Below, one piece after another: positions 6,415-17,400 of a stretch of 36,814 nucleotides of DNA (positions within the stretch are counted from its first letter, which is position 1; every line of letters begins with the position of its first letter). The DNA is from Kangiellaceae bacterium. Its GTDB lineage: Bacteria; Pseudomonadota; Gammaproteobacteria; Enterobacterales; Kangiellaceae. The position numbers and the translations under genes were made by a program. The stretch is taken from assembly GCA_016743995.1 (NCBI GenBank), contig JADGFG010000022.1, forward strand, positions 1 to 36,814, given 5' to 3'. Under the pieces are notes generated by a model that had not been told where the DNA came from, did not search any database, and was given only the letters and a program-made list of their open reading frames with translations.

Positions 6415-7365
6415 TTAAACGCGATTCAACAAATTACCTTTTAAAAAAGCGGCTATATTGTCCGATACGCCATCAACAAGTCGCTGCTGAGCTTGTAAAC
6501 TCCCCCAGGCAATATGATGAGTCAGCGTTAAACCAGGTAGTTCGGTTTGAAGTAGTGGGTGATTCGGTGGTGGTGGCTCGGTTTCAAGTACATCGATGAT
6601 GGCGTGAGAAATTATGCGAGATTTCAATGCGTGTGCAAGATCCTGACTATTAACAATGGGACCCCGAGCAGTATTAATAAAAATACATCCGGGTTTCATT
6701 TTATCAAACGCGGCTTTATCAAAAAGTCCCTGCGTGCTTTCTGTCAGAGGACAATGGAGTGAAATAACATCGGACTGTTTTAAAAGCTGCTCAAAGCAGA
6801 CTCTTTCAGCTCTAACGGTTGTTGCATCGGCTCTTTCAGCAATGATAACTTTCATGCCAAAGGCTTTGCCCAGTGACGCGACATTTTTTCCAATATCGCC
6901 ATAGCCAAGAATACCTAGCGTTTTACCAGACAACTCATTAACAGGTGCAGATAGCTGACAAAATGTTGGACTTTTACTCCATGGTTTTTTCAGATTATTT
7001 TCCTGATAACTATCAACCTGATTAACAATATTTAGCAGCCAGGCAAATATATGCTGACTGACGGAGCTAACGGAATAACCTGCAACATTAGTCACAACAA
7101 TGTTATGTTGACGGGCACTGACTAAGTCAACATTATTGGTACCCGTTGCAGTAATGGCTATCAACTTGAGCTGTGATGCAGTATTCATTGCAGCGTCATC
7201 AATAACCACTTTATTCGTTAAAACAATATCGGCATCGGATATTCGCTGATGAACTTCTTCCGGAGTCGTTAAACTATATTCCTGGTAAACGCTAACCTGC
7301 TGCCTGATAGCGGAAAAATCGATAGAGGGATCTATCGTTGAGCGATCAAGAATAACCAGTTTCAT
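6415..7365 (-). CDS. D-2-hydroxyacid dehydrogenase (glycerate dehydrogenase / hydroxypyruvate reductase type)
   Basis: This 316-residue cytoplasmic NAD(P)H-dependent oxidoreductase has the full family pattern. The Rossmann glycine motif is LGILGYGDIGKNVA, the catalytic Arg is in NTARGPIV, the catalytic Glu is in DVLETEPPPPNHPLL, and the His is in LTHHIAWGS. Length and sequence style fit hydroxypyruvate reductase HprA best, which converts hydroxypyruvate to D-glycerate, but substrate cannot be proven from sequence. The ATG at 7365 is 12 bases after the truB stop, and its AAGGAA ribosome binding site overlaps the truB end, so it is co-transcribed with and probably translationally linked to truB. 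This is an unusual partner for the nusA-infB operon. Confidence 0.85.
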   Translation of the reverse strand: MKLVILDRSTIDPSIDFSAIRQQVSVYQEYSLTTPEEVHQRISDADIVLTNKVVIDDAAMNTASQLKLIAITATGTNNVDLVSARQHNIVVTNVAGYSVSSVSQHIFAWLLNIVNQVDSYQENNLKKPWSKSPTFCQLSAPVNELSGKTLGILGYGDIGKNVASLGKAFGMKVIIAERADATTVRAERVCFEQLLKQSDVISLHCPLTESTQGLFDKAAFDKMKPGCIFINTARGPIVNSQDLAHALKSRIISHAIIDVLETEPPPPNHPLLQTELPGLTLTHHIAWGSLQAQQRLVDGVSDNIAAFLKGNLLNRV

Positions 7366-7377
7366 TGCAGCTATTCC

Positions 7378-8292
7378 TTATGGTAACTCGGAAACAACTA
7401 GTCGTTTTGGTGCCAACATATTCTCTTCATCAACTTCAGCAATACCGAGAAAATTATCCTGCTCATCATAAACTCTGATGTAATCACCGGTTTCCAGATC
7501 AGGATAAATAATCGCCTGTCCATGTTTGAAATAATGGGTACTCTGATCATCAAGTATGGCTTCTTCCAGATGCATAACAGGGCTATCCATAGGTATTAGA
7601 TAATCGTCCAGACTTTTATCTTCAGCTCTATCAGCTTCCAGTTGCTCAAGTGTTACCATTTCATCAACCGGATAATCAGCGACGCCAATTCGACGAAGCA
7701 TAGATACGTGCGCACCACAGCCCAGTTCCTGGCCCAGGTCATCTATAATGTTTCGAATGTAAGTGCCTTTGCTACATTCAATTTCAAGCTCTACTTCATC
7801 ATCTTCAAAACGAATCAGATCAAGCCGAAAAACACTAATATCGCGCGCTTCTCGTTCGATTTCTATCCCCTGACGAGCAAGCTTATATAACGGCTGGCCA
7901 TTATGTTTAAGTGCTGAATACATGGAAGGAACCTGAGTTGTATCACCACGAAACTTTTCTAATGCTTTTAATAATTGTCGCTTACTAACCTTTACCGGGA
8001 GAGTTTCAGTTACCTCACCAGTAGAATCACAGCTATCGGTTCGGATACCCAGCTTACCCACGACTCGATAGCCTTTGTCTGAATTGAGTAAAAACTGCGA
8101 GAACTTGGTTGCCTCACCAAAACAGATGGGTAACATACCTGTAGCCAGCGGATCCAGCGCACCGGTATGGCCCGCTTTTGCGGCAAAATACAAATGCTTA
8201 ACTTGTTGCAATGCTTTATTGGAACTGATGCCCTGTGGCTTATCTAGCAGGAGGATGCCACTGATATTGCGACCTTTACGACGTCTGGCCAT
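7378..8292 (-). CDS. truB: tRNA pseudouridine(55) synthase TruB
   Basis: This 304-residue enzyme makes pseudouridine 55 in the T-loop of almost all elongator tRNAs and also acts as a tRNA folding chaperone. The catalytic motif [12 protein letters not shown] is intact with the nucleophilic aspartate at residue 47. The motif [15 protein letters not shown] at the start and [14 protein letters not shown] in the middle are typical, and the C-terminal PUA-like domain is present. The length is close to that of E. coli TruB (314). It is read after rbfA with a 48-base gap. In E. coli rpsO follows truB, whereas here a dehydrogenase gene does. Confidence 0.96.
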   Translation of the reverse strand: MARRRKGRNISGILLLDKPQGISSNKALQQVKHLYFAAKAGHTGALDPLATGMLPICFGEATKFSQFLLNSDKGYRVVGKLGIRTDSCDSTGEVTETLPVKVSKRQLLKALEKFRGDTTQVPSMYSALKHNGQPLYKLARQGIEIEREARDISVFRLDLIRFEDDEVELEIECSKGTYIRNIIDDLGQELGCGAHVSMLRRIGVADYPVDEMVTLEQLEADRAEDKSLDDYLIPMDSPVMHLEEAILDDQSTHYFKHGQAIIYPDLETGDYIRVYDEQDNFLGIAEVDEENMLAPKRLVVSELP

Positions 8293-8340
8293 TTTTCTTT
8301 CTCAATCTTATTTCAAAAATTATTAATTAAGTCTGGTTAT

Positions 8341-8766
8341 CTATTCGCTATCGGTCTGAGAGTCATCACTATTTGAGGCATTGCTCTCATCAGAGACACT
8401 ATCACCATCTTTTTTTCTCGCCTTTTTTATCAGAGAAGACAATTCACTACCGCGAGCAATTGAGGCATCAAACTCAAATTTAATTTGCGGTACAATTCTC
8501 ATCTTCATGCGCTTACCAATCAGGCTACGAACAAAACCGCTCGCCTGGTTTAGTACCGACAGAGCAAGATTAATTGACTTTTCGTCTTCATCAATACCTA
8601 AAAACGTGACAAAAACCGTGGCATAACACAAGTCACGAGAAACATCGACTGCAGAAACAGTCACCATGCCCACCCTGGGATCTTTAAGCTCCATCTGAAT
8701 AACCTGTGCCATTTCGCGTTGTAATTGCTCAGCGACACGGTCAGTTCTTTTAAATTCTCTTGCCAT
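8341..8766 (-). CDS. rbfA: 30S ribosome-binding factor A
   Basis: This 141-residue protein is the small KH-fold factor that binds the 30S subunit during late 16S rRNA maturation and cold adaptation. Typical elements are FKRTDRVAEQLQREMAQVI at the N-terminus, LKDPRVGMVTVSAVDVSRDL, and the region ending in MRIVPQIKFEFD. The last 25 residues are a Ser/Asp-rich acidic tail (KKDGDSVSDESNASNSD), a little longer than in many orthologues and probably disordered. The gene is separated from infB by 166 bases that hold a strong hairpin. Confidence 0.95.
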   Translation of the reverse strand: MAREFKRTDRVAEQLQREMAQVIQMELKDPRVGMVTVSAVDVSRDLCYATVFVTFLGIDEDEKSINLALSVLNQASGFVRSLIGKRMKMRIVPQIKFEFDASIARGSELSSLIKKARKKDGDSVSDESNASNSDDSQTDSE

Positions 8767-8844
8767 TTGTTTACCTGATCATTGTTCTCATATTTCTCTA
8801 TTAAAAATTTTTAACATCTTAATAAAAAAACGTTTTCAAAATAC

Positions 8845-8868
8845 AAAGACAGGCAAAAGCCTGTCTTT
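8845..8868. terminator. Perfect 10-bp hairpin between infB and rbfA
   Basis: AAAGACAGGC, a loop of four A and GCCTGTCTTT form a perfect ten-pair stem. On the minus (operon) strand it is followed by GTATTTTG and, 17 bases further, by a run of seven T. It may be a partial terminator or an RNase processing site that sets the ratio of infB to rbfA-truB. Confidence 0.5.
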
Positions 8869-8932
8869 AATAAGGATAAGTATAGTACTGAACTCAGCGA
8901 TTAATCATCCTGAAGAGCGGTTGTTTTATCAA

Positions 8933-11605
8933 TTATAATGTTCTGGCAACTTCAACAATTTCAAAGACTTCTATTTGATCGCCTGTTTTAACATCATTAT
9001 AATTTTTAACACCAATACCACACTCCATTCCGTTACGAACTTCATTCACATCATCTTTAAATCGACGTAAAGATTCCAGCTCACCTTCGTAAATAACAAC
9101 GTTATCACGCAGTACGCGAATAGGATTGTTCCGCTTAATTAACCCTTCAATAACCATACACCCGGCAATCGCGCCCAGTTTTGGTGACTTAAAGACATCA
9201 CGCACCTCGGCAAGACCAATAATTTCCTGCCTTTTCTCTGGAGACAACATACCAGACATTGCTGCTCTTACTTCGTCAATCAAATCATAAATAACGCTGT
9301 AATAACGTAAATCGACACCTTCACGCTCAACGGCTTTTCTTCCAGTAGCGTCTGCTCTAACATTAAAACCAACAACAATCGCATTAGAAGCAGAGGCCAG
9401 TGTAATATCTGTTTCTGTAATTCCACCAACGCCTGTTGACAAAATATTGACCTTAACTTCATCCGTTGATAAATCGATTAATGAGTTCTGAATGGCTTCT
9501 GCCGAGCCTTGTACGTCAGCCTTAACAACAACATTAATTGAAAGCACATCTTGACTACCCATGTTAGAAAACATATTTTCCAGCTTGGCTTTTTGTTGTT
9601 TAGCCATCTGGTTGTCTTTATATTTTCCCTGACGGAAGTTAGCAACTTCTCGAGCTTTTCTTTCATCAACCACTACAGAAATATCATCGCCTGCAACTGG
9701 CACACCAGACAAACCTAAGACCTCAACAGGCATAGAAGGTCCGGCAACTTTAATGGATTTACCATTCTCGTCATTGAGTGCTCTTACCCGGCCATAATGG
9801 AAGCCAGCCAGTAAAATATCACCCACTTTTAACTCACCCGACTGAACCAGAACAGAAGCAATTGTTCCACGGCCTTTATCGAGACGAGCTTCAACAACAA
9901 TACCTTTAGCAGGTCCGGTAGAAACTGCTTTTAATTCCTGTAATTCAGCAAGTACCGAAATATTTTCTAACAAATCATCAATACCATCACCGGTTTTTGC
10001 AGAAACATGAACAAACGGTGTATCACCACCCCAGTCTTCCGGGATAACATCATGCTGTGATAATTCGTTTTTAACTCTATCGGGATCAGCGTCTTCTTTA
10101 TCCATTTTATTGACAGCAACAATCATCTGTACACCAGCTGCTTTTGAATGTTTTATCGCTTCAATCGTTTGTGGCATGACCCCATCATCTGCAGCGACAA
10201 CTAATACGACAATATCAGTTGCATTCGCACCACGAGCTCGCATTGCGGTAAACGCAGCATGTCCAGGCGTATCGAGAAAAGTAATTTGTCCCTTTCCAGT
10301 TTTGACACTATATGCCCCAATATGCTGAGTAATTCCACCCGCTTCTCCATCAGCTACTTTAGCTTTACGAACAAAATCAAGTAATGAAGTTTTACCATGA
10401 TCAACGTGACCCATAATAGTCACAACTGGCGCTCGAATAACTTCATCTCCAGCATTTTCACTGGCTTCCAGTAATTCAATTTCTGCCGCATTATCTGCTA
10501 CTAGCACAACCTCGTAACCCATTTCCTCAGCAATTAATTGTGCTGTTTCCTGATCAAGGGTCTGGTTAATTGTTGCCATTGTTCCCATTGTCATCATCGA
10601 CTTGATAACTTGCGTTGCCTTCACTGCCATTTTTTGAGCTAGTTCAGCAACAGTTAAAGTCTCGGGTACCTGTACAGCCTGTTTGGCTACTTCGGATGTT
10701 GGTTTTTTAAAGCCATGTTTCATCGATTTTGGTGCCACAACCAGTTTTCTATCTTTTGTTAGCTTGTTGTCATCAGATTTACCGCGATAAGAAGGTCGTC
10801 TGAAATCGGATAACATATCTCCGCCCTCACTATCGTTACGTCCCTTCTTCTTCTTCTTACGTTTTTTCTTCTGATCATCAGCAGCTTTAGCAGAAGGCGC
10901 ATTACGGAATGTTTTCTTTTCGGCCTCTTTCGAGACTGGTTGTGAGCGCTTGGTTTCAGCTTCAGCCTTTTGTTTGGCTTTTTCTTCAGCCGCTTTTTTG
11001 GCTCGCTCTTTTTCTGCTTTTTCCAACTCGACAATTTTTGCTTTCGCCAGTTTTACGGCTTCCACTTCTCTTCGAATTTCTTGCTCAGCTTTTTTACGGA
11101 TCTGCTGCAACACTTGCTCTTCAGCTTTTTGTTTTGCAGCTTTTTCAGCCTCAATTTTAGCTTCTTTGGCTTCTTCCAGTTTTTGCTCGGCGCTTGCAGC
11201 AGCTTCACGAGCATCTTCTAGTTTCTTTTCAGCTATCTCAGTTATTTCCTTTTCAACCGATTCTGGCGTTTCAACTTCAGCATCACCTTCAGTGTCAACG
11301 CGCTTAACGTAAGTTCGTTTTTTACGAACTTCGACATTAACGGTTTTTGCTTTCCCACCAGACCCAGTCATCTTCAACGAACTTTTAGTCGAACGCTTTA
11401 AAGTGATTTTTTTTGGACCCGTTGATACACTCTTGGACTCACCATGAGTTTTTTGCAGATGCGAAAGCAACACCTTCTTCTGCTCTTCTGAAACAGTGTC
11501 GTTGGAATCAGATAAACTGATCCCAGCATCACTCATCTGCTCCAATAATTTATCTACTGGTGTACCAACGATTGTAGCTAGTTTTTCAACTGTGACTCCA
11601 GACAT
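8933..11605 (-). CDS. infB: Translation initiation factor IF-2
   Basis: This 890-residue GTPase brings fMet-tRNA to the 30S P site and promotes subunit joining. The N-terminus has the IF2N domain ([20 protein letters not shown]). A long Lys/Glu/Ala-rich, probably helical region follows (about residues 110-240), and a second IF2N-like domain sits near residue 315 ([13 protein letters not shown]). The GTPase domain starts near residue 395 with [19 protein letters not shown] and NKMDKEDAD. The C-terminal domains that bind fMet-tRNA follow. The length is the same as E. coli IF2-alpha. It starts 24 bases after the nusA stop. The low-complexity middle segment generates long spurious frames on the opposite strand. 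Confidence 0.97.
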   Translation of the reverse strand: MSGVTVEKLATIVGTPVDKLLEQMSDAGISLSDSNDTVSEEQKKVLLSHLQKTHGESKSVSTGPKKITLKRSTKSSLKMTGSGGKAKTVNVEVRKKRTYVKRVDTEGDAEVETPESVEKEITEIAEKKLEDAREAAASAEQKLEEAKEAKIEAEKAAKQKAEEQVLQQIRKKAEQEIRREVEAVKLAKAKIVELEKAEKERAKKAAEEKAKQKAEAETKRSQPVSKEAEKKTFRNAPSAKAADDQKKKRKKKKKGRNDSEGGDMLSDFRRPSYRGKSDDNKLTKDRKLVVAPKSMKHGFKKPTSEVAKQAVQVPETLTVAELAQKMAVKATQVIKSMMTMGTMATINQTLDQETAQLIAEEMGYEVVLVADNAAEIELLEASENAGDEVIRAPVVTIMGHVDHGKTSLLDFVRKAKVADGEAGGITQHIGAYSVKTGKGQITFLDTPGHAAFTAMRARGANATDIVVLVVAADDGVMPQTIEAIKHSKAAGVQMIVAVNKMDKEDADPDRVKNELSQHDVIPEDWGGDTPFVHVSAKTGDGIDDLLENISVLAELQELKAVSTGPAKGIVVEARLDKGRGTIASVLVQSGELKVGDILLAGFHYGRVRALNDENGKSIKVAGPSMPVEVLGLSGVPVAGDDISVVVDERKAREVANFRQGKYKDNQMAKQQKAKLENMFSNMGSQDVLSINVVVKADVQGSAEAIQNSLIDLSTDEVKVNILSTGVGGITETDITLASASNAIVVGFNVRADATGRKAVEREGVDLRYYSVIYDLIDEVRAAMSGMLSPEKRQEIIGLAEVRDVFKSPKLGAIAGCMVIEGLIKRNNPIRVLRDNVVIYEGELESLRRFKDDVNEVRNGMECGIGVKNYNDVKTGDQIEVFEIVEVARTL

Positions 11606-11629
11606 AAAATCCCCCGAAGTGTTAGACTA

Positions 11630-13123
11630 TTATTCTTCAAACCAAGGCGCACGAGCAGTCATAATTAGCTCGGCAGCACGTGCTTCATCCAGTTCTTCAA
11701 TTTCAATCAATTCATCTACTGCTTGTTCAGCTAGATCTTCCATTGTTATTATTCCCTGACTCGCCAGAACAAAAGCAAGATGTTTATCCATACCTTCCAT
11801 ATTCAATAAATCTTCTGCTGGTTCATTACTCTCCAGCTTTTCCTCAGAAGCAATTGCATTAGTCAACAATACTTCTTTAGCACGAGCTTTTAATGCTTCA
11901 ACCAGGTCTTCATCAAATCCTTCAATTTCCAACATTTCAGATAGCGGCACATAAGCGACCTCTTCAACTGTTGTAAATCCTTCCTGAGCTAAAACCTCCG
12001 CCAGGTCATCATCAACTTCAAGCTCTTTCGTAAACAGGTCAATAAATTTCTGACTTTCATTTTTGATTTTCGAATCAGCTTCATCAACAGTCATAACGTT
12101 TAATGTCCAACCCGTTAACAAACTGGCTAATCGAACATTTTGACCACTTCGACCTATCGCCTGAGCTAATTGATCTTCAGCGACAGCCAGGTCCATAGCC
12201 ATTCTGTCTTCTTCAACCACAATAGAAGAAACTTCTGCGGGAGCCATTGCATTAATGACAAACTGCGCAGGATTATCATCGTACAAAACAATATCAATAC
12301 GCTCGCCTGCTAATTCGCCAGAAACAGCCTGTACTCTGGAACCTCGCATACCAACACAAGCACCTACAGGATCAATTCGTTTATCATTCGTTTTAACGGC
12401 TATTTTTGCTCTTGAACCCGGATCTCTTGCAGCCGCTCTTAATTCAATAACTTCTTCAGCAATTTCAGGTACTTCTATCCTGAACAACTCAATTAACATG
12501 TCAGAATTTGCTCGACTGACAAATAGCTGAGGACCTCTCACTTCAGGTTTAATGGCATAGAGTAAACCTCTTATTCTATCACCCGCTCGAACAGCCTCAC
12601 GCGGCATCATCTCTTCTTTAGGAATAATCGCTTCTGCATTATTACCCAAATCTAGAATAATTGAATCTCTGCCCGACTTTTTAACAACTCCGGTTACCAG
12701 TTCGCCAATTCTTGACTCAAATGCAGCCATAACTTTAGCGCGTTCTGCTTCTCTGACTTTCTGAACAATAACCTGCTTGGCTGTTTGCGCAGCAATTCGA
12801 CCAAATGCAATTGACTCAATTTCTTCTTCCTGATAGTCATCAGCTTTTACATCTGGCTCACCAATCTGAGCTGCTTCCAGGGTAATTTCAGTCAATGGAT
12901 TTTCTAAAATACCATCTTCTGAATCAATCACCTTCCAGCGCCGATAAGTATTGTAATGTCCGGTCTCACGGTCAATATCAACACGAATTTCAACATCGAT
13001 ACCTTTTTTCTTTTTTGTTGCCGTTGCAATAGCAGCTTCAATCGCCTGAAATATAATTTCTGGTTCGACATCTTTTTCGTTTGATACTGCATCAACTACT
13101 AATAAAATTTCTTTATTGTTCAT
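11630..13123 (-). CDS. nusA: Transcription termination/antitermination factor NusA
   Basis: This 497-residue RNA polymerase-binding factor affects pausing, intrinsic termination and antitermination. Domains in order are the N-terminal RNAP-binding domain ([17 protein letters not shown]), an S1 domain ([18 protein letters not shown]), two KH domains ([21 protein letters not shown] and [13 protein letters not shown]), and two acidic C-terminal repeats ([19 protein letters not shown] and [19 protein letters not shown]). The layout and length match E. coli NusA (495). The ATG at 13123 overlaps the stop of a short upstream frame as ATGA, and the leader carries a repeat array. Confidence 0.97.
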   Translation of the reverse strand: MNNKEILLVVDAVSNEKDVEPEIIFQAIEAAIATATKKKKGIDVEIRVDIDRETGHYNTYRRWKVIDSEDGILENPLTEITLEAAQIGEPDVKADDYQEEEIESIAFGRIAAQTAKQVIVQKVREAERAKVMAAFESRIGELVTGVVKKSGRDSIILDLGNNAEAIIPKEEMMPREAVRAGDRIRGLLYAIKPEVRGPQLFVSRANSDMLIELFRIEVPEIAEEVIELRAAARDPGSRAKIAVKTNDKRIDPVGACVGMRGSRVQAVSGELAGERIDIVLYDDNPAQFVINAMAPAEVSSIVVEEDRMAMDLAVAEDQLAQAIGRSGQNVRLASLLTGWTLNVMTVDEADSKIKNESQKFIDLFTKELEVDDDLAEVLAQEGFTTVEEVAYVPLSEMLEIEGFDEDLVEALKARAKEVLLTNAIASEEKLESNEPAEDLLNMEGMDKHLAFVLASQGIITMEDLAEQAVDELIEIEELDEARAAELIMTARAPWFEE

Positions 13124-13157
13124 AACTCTATCAGCCTCAATAAAAACTGGGTGTACT

Positions 13158-13229
13158 CTGCTCTTACAAATTTTAGTGTTCTTACAAACTTTAGTGTTCT
13201 TACAAATTTTAGTGCTCTTACAAATTTAA
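13158..13229 (-). repeat. Four 18-bp tandem repeats in the nusA leader
   Basis: Four copies of an 18-base unit lie head to tail at 13158-13175, 13176-13193, 13194-13211 and 13212-13229. The plus-strand consensus is GTGTTCTTACAAATTTTA, with one to three mismatches. The period is a multiple of three. On the minus strand a frame from a TTG at 13239 to a TGA at 13120-13122 stays open through all copies and encodes a basic hexapeptide repeat (LKFVRT). Its stop overlaps the nusA start as ATGA. No ribosome binding site is evident, so expression is uncertain. Confidence 0.8.
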
Positions 13230-13277
13230 TCTTTTTCAAAAATTCAATATGCTGAGAAATTCACTAACTTCTACAGA

Positions 13278-13730
13278 TTATAGCTCGACCACCAGGTTTG
13301 CTTTCTCAATATCTCTAAAATCAATTTCAACAACCAGGCTATCAACTTGTATTGTTAATCGCTCACCTGTAACAGAAATCAATTTTCCTTTAAACTTTCG
13401 TCGCCCATCGATAGCAATCTGGCTACGAAGCGAAATGGTATTACCAGTCTGCTGTTCAAATTGAGCTAACGTAAATAAAGGTCTGTCTAAACCCGGCGAT
13501 GATACTTCCAGGCTATATTGACTGGAAATAGGATCTTCTACATCCAGAATACCACTTATCTGATGACTGACACTGGCACAATCATCTACGGTGATCCCAT
13601 TCTCATGCTCAATATAGACTCTTAATACAGAGTGTTTACCCTGATTGACATATTCAAGTCCCCAGAACTCGTAACCAAGCGCTTCTGCCGCTGGTCTGAG
13701 CATTTCTGCCAATTTATCATTTCTTGCCAT
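13278..13730 (-). CDS. rimP: Ribosome maturation factor RimP
   Basis: This 150-residue protein is needed for early 30S subunit maturation. Family signatures are AAEALGYEFWGLEYVNQG near the start, VDDCASVSHQISGILDVEDPI, and YSLEVSSPGLDRPLF, with a C-terminal Sm-like beta domain (FKGKLISVTGERLTIQVD). The length equals that of typical RimP. It is the first protein gene of the operon, downstream of tRNA-fMet, in the conserved gammaproteobacterial order. The ATG at 13730 has a weak upstream ribosome binding site. Confidence 0.96.
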   Translation of the reverse strand: MARNDKLAEMLRPAAEALGYEFWGLEYVNQGKHSVLRVYIEHENGITVDDCASVSHQISGILDVEDPISSQYSLEVSSPGLDRPLFTLAQFEQQTGNTISLRSQIAIDGRRKFKGKLISVTGERLTIQVDSLVVEIDFRDIEKANLVVEL

Positions 13731-13951
13731 ATATAAACATACCCTGGTACAGCTGATAATTCAGCTACACCCAGTGATTTCAATTTACCTTACCCGGTCA
13801 ACCTGACTTTAAAACTGCCAATAAAACCGATGATGTAAATTTAATACCAGCAGTGTCATTTTAGTTTTTTCAAACAGTGTTTCTATAAACATTTGCCCGA
13901 ATAACTGAGTATACACAACTGCTTTTAATATTGTTTGCAAAGTAATTACAA

Positions 13952-13977
13952 ACAAAAAATGGGCTCTCAAGGCCCAT
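13952..13977 (-). terminator. Second terminator between tRNA-fMet and rimP
   Basis: On the minus strand ATGGGC and GCCCAT (13972-13977 and 13959-13964) form a six-pair stem with a seven-base loop, followed by six T. It lies about 160 bases past the tRNA and 220 bases before rimP. It could back up the first terminator or act as an attenuator for the rimP-nusA-infB operon. Confidence 0.65.
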
Positions 13978-14098
13978 TCTTAAATACAATCGATACCTTT
14001 TTAATTCAGTATCTTAAGTATACAGTGATGATACAATATAGACACTTAAAACGCGGTATCATATTTCTGTAATTGCTGAAGAACTTTACCCAGCTTAC

Positions 14099-14121
14099 GA
14101 AAAAGCCCCATATAGGGGCTT
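14099..14121 (-). terminator. Terminator after the initiator tRNA
   Basis: AAGCCCC and GGGGCTT (minus strand) form a seven-pair stem with a five-base loop, and the stem runs into a T-run. It lies 16 bases past the tRNA CCA end. It should end most transcripts coming from the tRNA promoter. Confidence 0.72.
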
Positions 14122-14137
14122 CTTAACATACAAAAAT

Positions 14138-14214
<77 letters not shown>

Positions 14215-14228
14215 TCAACGTGGACCGA

Positions 14229-14262
14229 ATTCTATAGCATGCTATTAGCAATAACAAGCAAT
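14229..14262 (-). promoter_or_regulatory. Candidate promoter of the initiator tRNA
   Basis: On the minus strand TGCTATAGA gives an extended -10 element (TG-N-TATAGA, hexamer at 14236-14231), about 17 bases before the first tRNA base. TTGTTA and TTGCTT lie upstream at 15- and 19-base spacings, so the -35 is not clear. Confidence 0.4.
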
Positions 14263-14404
14263 ATTATCGATTGTTCTGGAATAAATAATATTCCTTTACT
14301 AACACTGGTAGTTCAAACCTTAATAAAACACAACGGGTCTATTAAGTAGCTAACAAACGAACCTCTCATCGAATTGAACCTAAAACTTAATCTACCCAAA
14401 CTCC

Positions 14405-17400
14405 GTGGGTATATTAAGCAGTTACTCCTCCAAAAGGGGCATTCCTCGACTAAATAAGGTATTCTCTAATGCTAGCCAACAGGACAGTAAAGCGGACAGC
14501 AACACTTTGAAACTAAAAAAGTACTTAACGTTTAACCTGCTATTGAGCGGCTTACTGATAACAATAACCAATACTGGTTGGTGTAATAGTTCAAAAGCAC
14601 TTATTAAACACACAGGACTGAAACAATTTTCCATTGAGCAGGGACTTAGTCAAAACACAATACAAGACATATTTCAGGATAATAACGGCATTGTCTGGCT
14701 TGCCACTAATAATGGACTGAACAAACTGGACGGTGTCAATACCGAATACTTTCATGGCCCCAACAGTGTATTAACAGGTCAGGCAATCAATGTTGTTAAA
14801 GAGGATTCATCTGCTAACTTATGGATTGCAACAGACGAAACGCTCTACCAAATCGATAAACAACGTATTTCATCAGAAGCTTATCGCTTTCCCAATTATA
14901 TCAAAACAGATAACACGCAAAATTACGTTGTCGATCTTATTGAAAAATCAGTTAATCAATACTGGATTATCACTTACAAAGGAATATTCATTTTACAATC
15001 AGAAGGTAAGGAAATTCTCCCTGTTGATAGCATGGTGCTACTTGCTAGAGAGAAAGCCAATATTACCAGTGTAATCAATACTGAGCTAGAAATTTGGCTT
15101 GCTACAACAAAAGGCCTTTACCGTTTTAATAAAAAAAGCTATCAGATAAAAAGGTTTGTACTACCCTCTCCTCTAAATGCCGCGCATATATTAAGTATGC
15201 AACTTATCGATAGTTATCGTCTTTTTATCACGGCCAATAGTGGTGCGGTAGAAATAAATACTCAGTTGTCTTCCGCTATAGACAATCCGCTCATTTCTAC
15301 AAACCGAGTCAAAGCTTCTGTTACCCTGAAAAATATTGTCTTTTATGCTGTTGATGACCAGATCCATGCTTATGACGTAAAAACTCACACAAGTCAGCAC
15401 TTGTTTACACTCTCTGAAGTGCTTCCCAGGTATACTAATTTCACCATTCGAAATTTATATATTGATCAAGGAAATAGACTCTGGATTGGTACAAAAAACC
15501 AGGGAGCCTATGTCTGGGAAACCAATACACTTGATTTTCATACCTTGTCAAATATTGCGACAGACAATTCTAAATTCAAACTAAGCAATAATAGAATCTG
15601 GAATTTTAGTGAAGATAAAAATGAAAACTTATGGGTTGCCACAGATAATGGTCTCAACTATCTTAATCTGACAAATAAAACAATTACCACTTATCTTACC
15701 CACCTCACAGAAAGTAATCAGTATAAAACATCAAAGATATTTTGCCTGCTGCCAGTCAATGAAACTCTATGGCTTGGCACAGCCGATGGCCTCATAGCAT
15801 TTAACACAAAATCCAGAGAGTATGAAGTTTTTAACCCAGACTTTATTGATGCTGATGGTGAACTGCGCATACATTCTATTACGTCAACACCAGATGGAAG
15901 CATCTGGATGGCGACTAATCTTGGCGCACTAAAATTCAACCCGGAAACAAAAGTATTTCGTCAGAATAAAACACTTCGACCATCGGAAGCATCACCAGAA
16001 GCAACATTCATCCGCTTTGACCATCAAAAACTATGGATTGGCTACAGAAATCAACTGGATACCTATGACCCTTTTCAAAAAAAACGAAAAACCATTTTTA
16101 AAGTTTTACATTCAACAACAAATACCCCCTCATTAACGGACATTCATATAGATAAAAATCATCTCTGGATTGCTTTTAATGGCAGAGGAATTTATGTGAT
16201 AGATATGTTGTTATCAAAAAACAACATTATCAAACAATTTAATCATAGTAATGGGTTTATTGATAATACAGTTCATAGCTTATTACCTGACAAAAATAGC
16301 TTATGGGCCAGCACGCATAGCGGCCTGGTAAAATTCAATAAACGTGATTTTACCTACCTGACATATGATTACTTCAATGGGCTACCAACAAATGAGTTTA
16401 ATGAAGGAGCTAGCTTTCGAACATCAAAAGGAAAGTTATTATTTGGCGGTGCGAATGGAATACTGGTAATAACACCGGACAGCCTTAAAGAACCAGATAT
16501 AAACACAAGTCCCATGATTACTGAAATTGGAACACAAGAAAAAAAATATGCGCTCAATGGAATTAAATGGGAAAATAGAAATATTCAGTTTTCGGAATCT
16601 GACAGTTTGCTTTTGGTACATTTATCAATTCTCGATTTTATATCTCCTCATAAATGGCATTTTGAATACTGGCTTAGCGGTAGAAAACAAACACAACCTA
16701 TTGAAATTTCGAAGAACGAATTTTCAATATCTAATCTTAAGCCGGGTTCATATCAACTAAATATTCGAGCTAAAATCCCCGGGTACAAAAAATTTAGCAA
16801 AATAACCACCTTTCCTTTTAAAGTAACAGGTGAACATTGGGCTTTATTTGAAATCAAATCCCTGGCTTACCTGGCGATCATATTCACCATTATGATTTTT
16901 CTTTATAGAAAAATAATAGCTAATCGTTTGCTTACCCAACAAATTAGTGGGCTTCAGAAAAAAGCAGCAAAGCTCAACTTAACCATTCTTACTCCGCTAA
17001 AAGGAATTTGGGAGTGGCGCTCCAATGAACTAAATATTGACGAATCCGAGTTAACCATTTTCTTAGAATATGGCGAAACTATACAGCTAACAATCACTCA
17101 ATACTTTAACAGTATCCATTTAGATGACCTTGAACAGGTCAAACAAAAATGGCAATCATTTTTAAACAGAAATACATCGGTTATTTCTTGCAATTTTCGC
17201 TATTTTTATATCAATAAATGGATTCACTGTCAGATATATGGAAAGATAAATGAGTTTGATAAAAATGGAAATATACTACAAGCAGGTGGAAACTGGACAA
17301 ACACAACATTGAATTCAATAAAAAAAGAAAAACTCAATTTATTCAAGAGCGCTTTTCAGAGTACTCGGGATATTATCTTTATTCTCAATAAAGATCTCGA

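Larger units (their letters stand above)
13731..14137 (-). other. Leader region between tRNA-fMet and rimP
   Basis: These 407 bases carry no gene. They contain two intrinsic terminators on the minus strand (14103-14121 and 13954-13977) and then about 220 bases of AT-rich leader before rimP. On the minus strand TATACT occurs at about 13912-13907 and could be a -10 element for a separate rimP promoter, though no matching -35 was found at the standard spacing. Confidence 0.4.

Noticed and set aside
6344-6418. 24-codon plus-strand frame that looks like a signal peptide (MKSSIIVLLSISLLSF...)
   Set aside because: It lacks a good ribosome binding site, overlaps the inverted repeat at 6380-6413 and the end of the dehydrogenase gene, and has no mature part. 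Hydrophobicity alone is not enough.
10759-11312. Long frames on both strands over the Lys/Glu/Ala-rich part of infB
   Set aside because: They are caused by the low-complexity codon pattern of the IF-2 linker. None has independent protein features.
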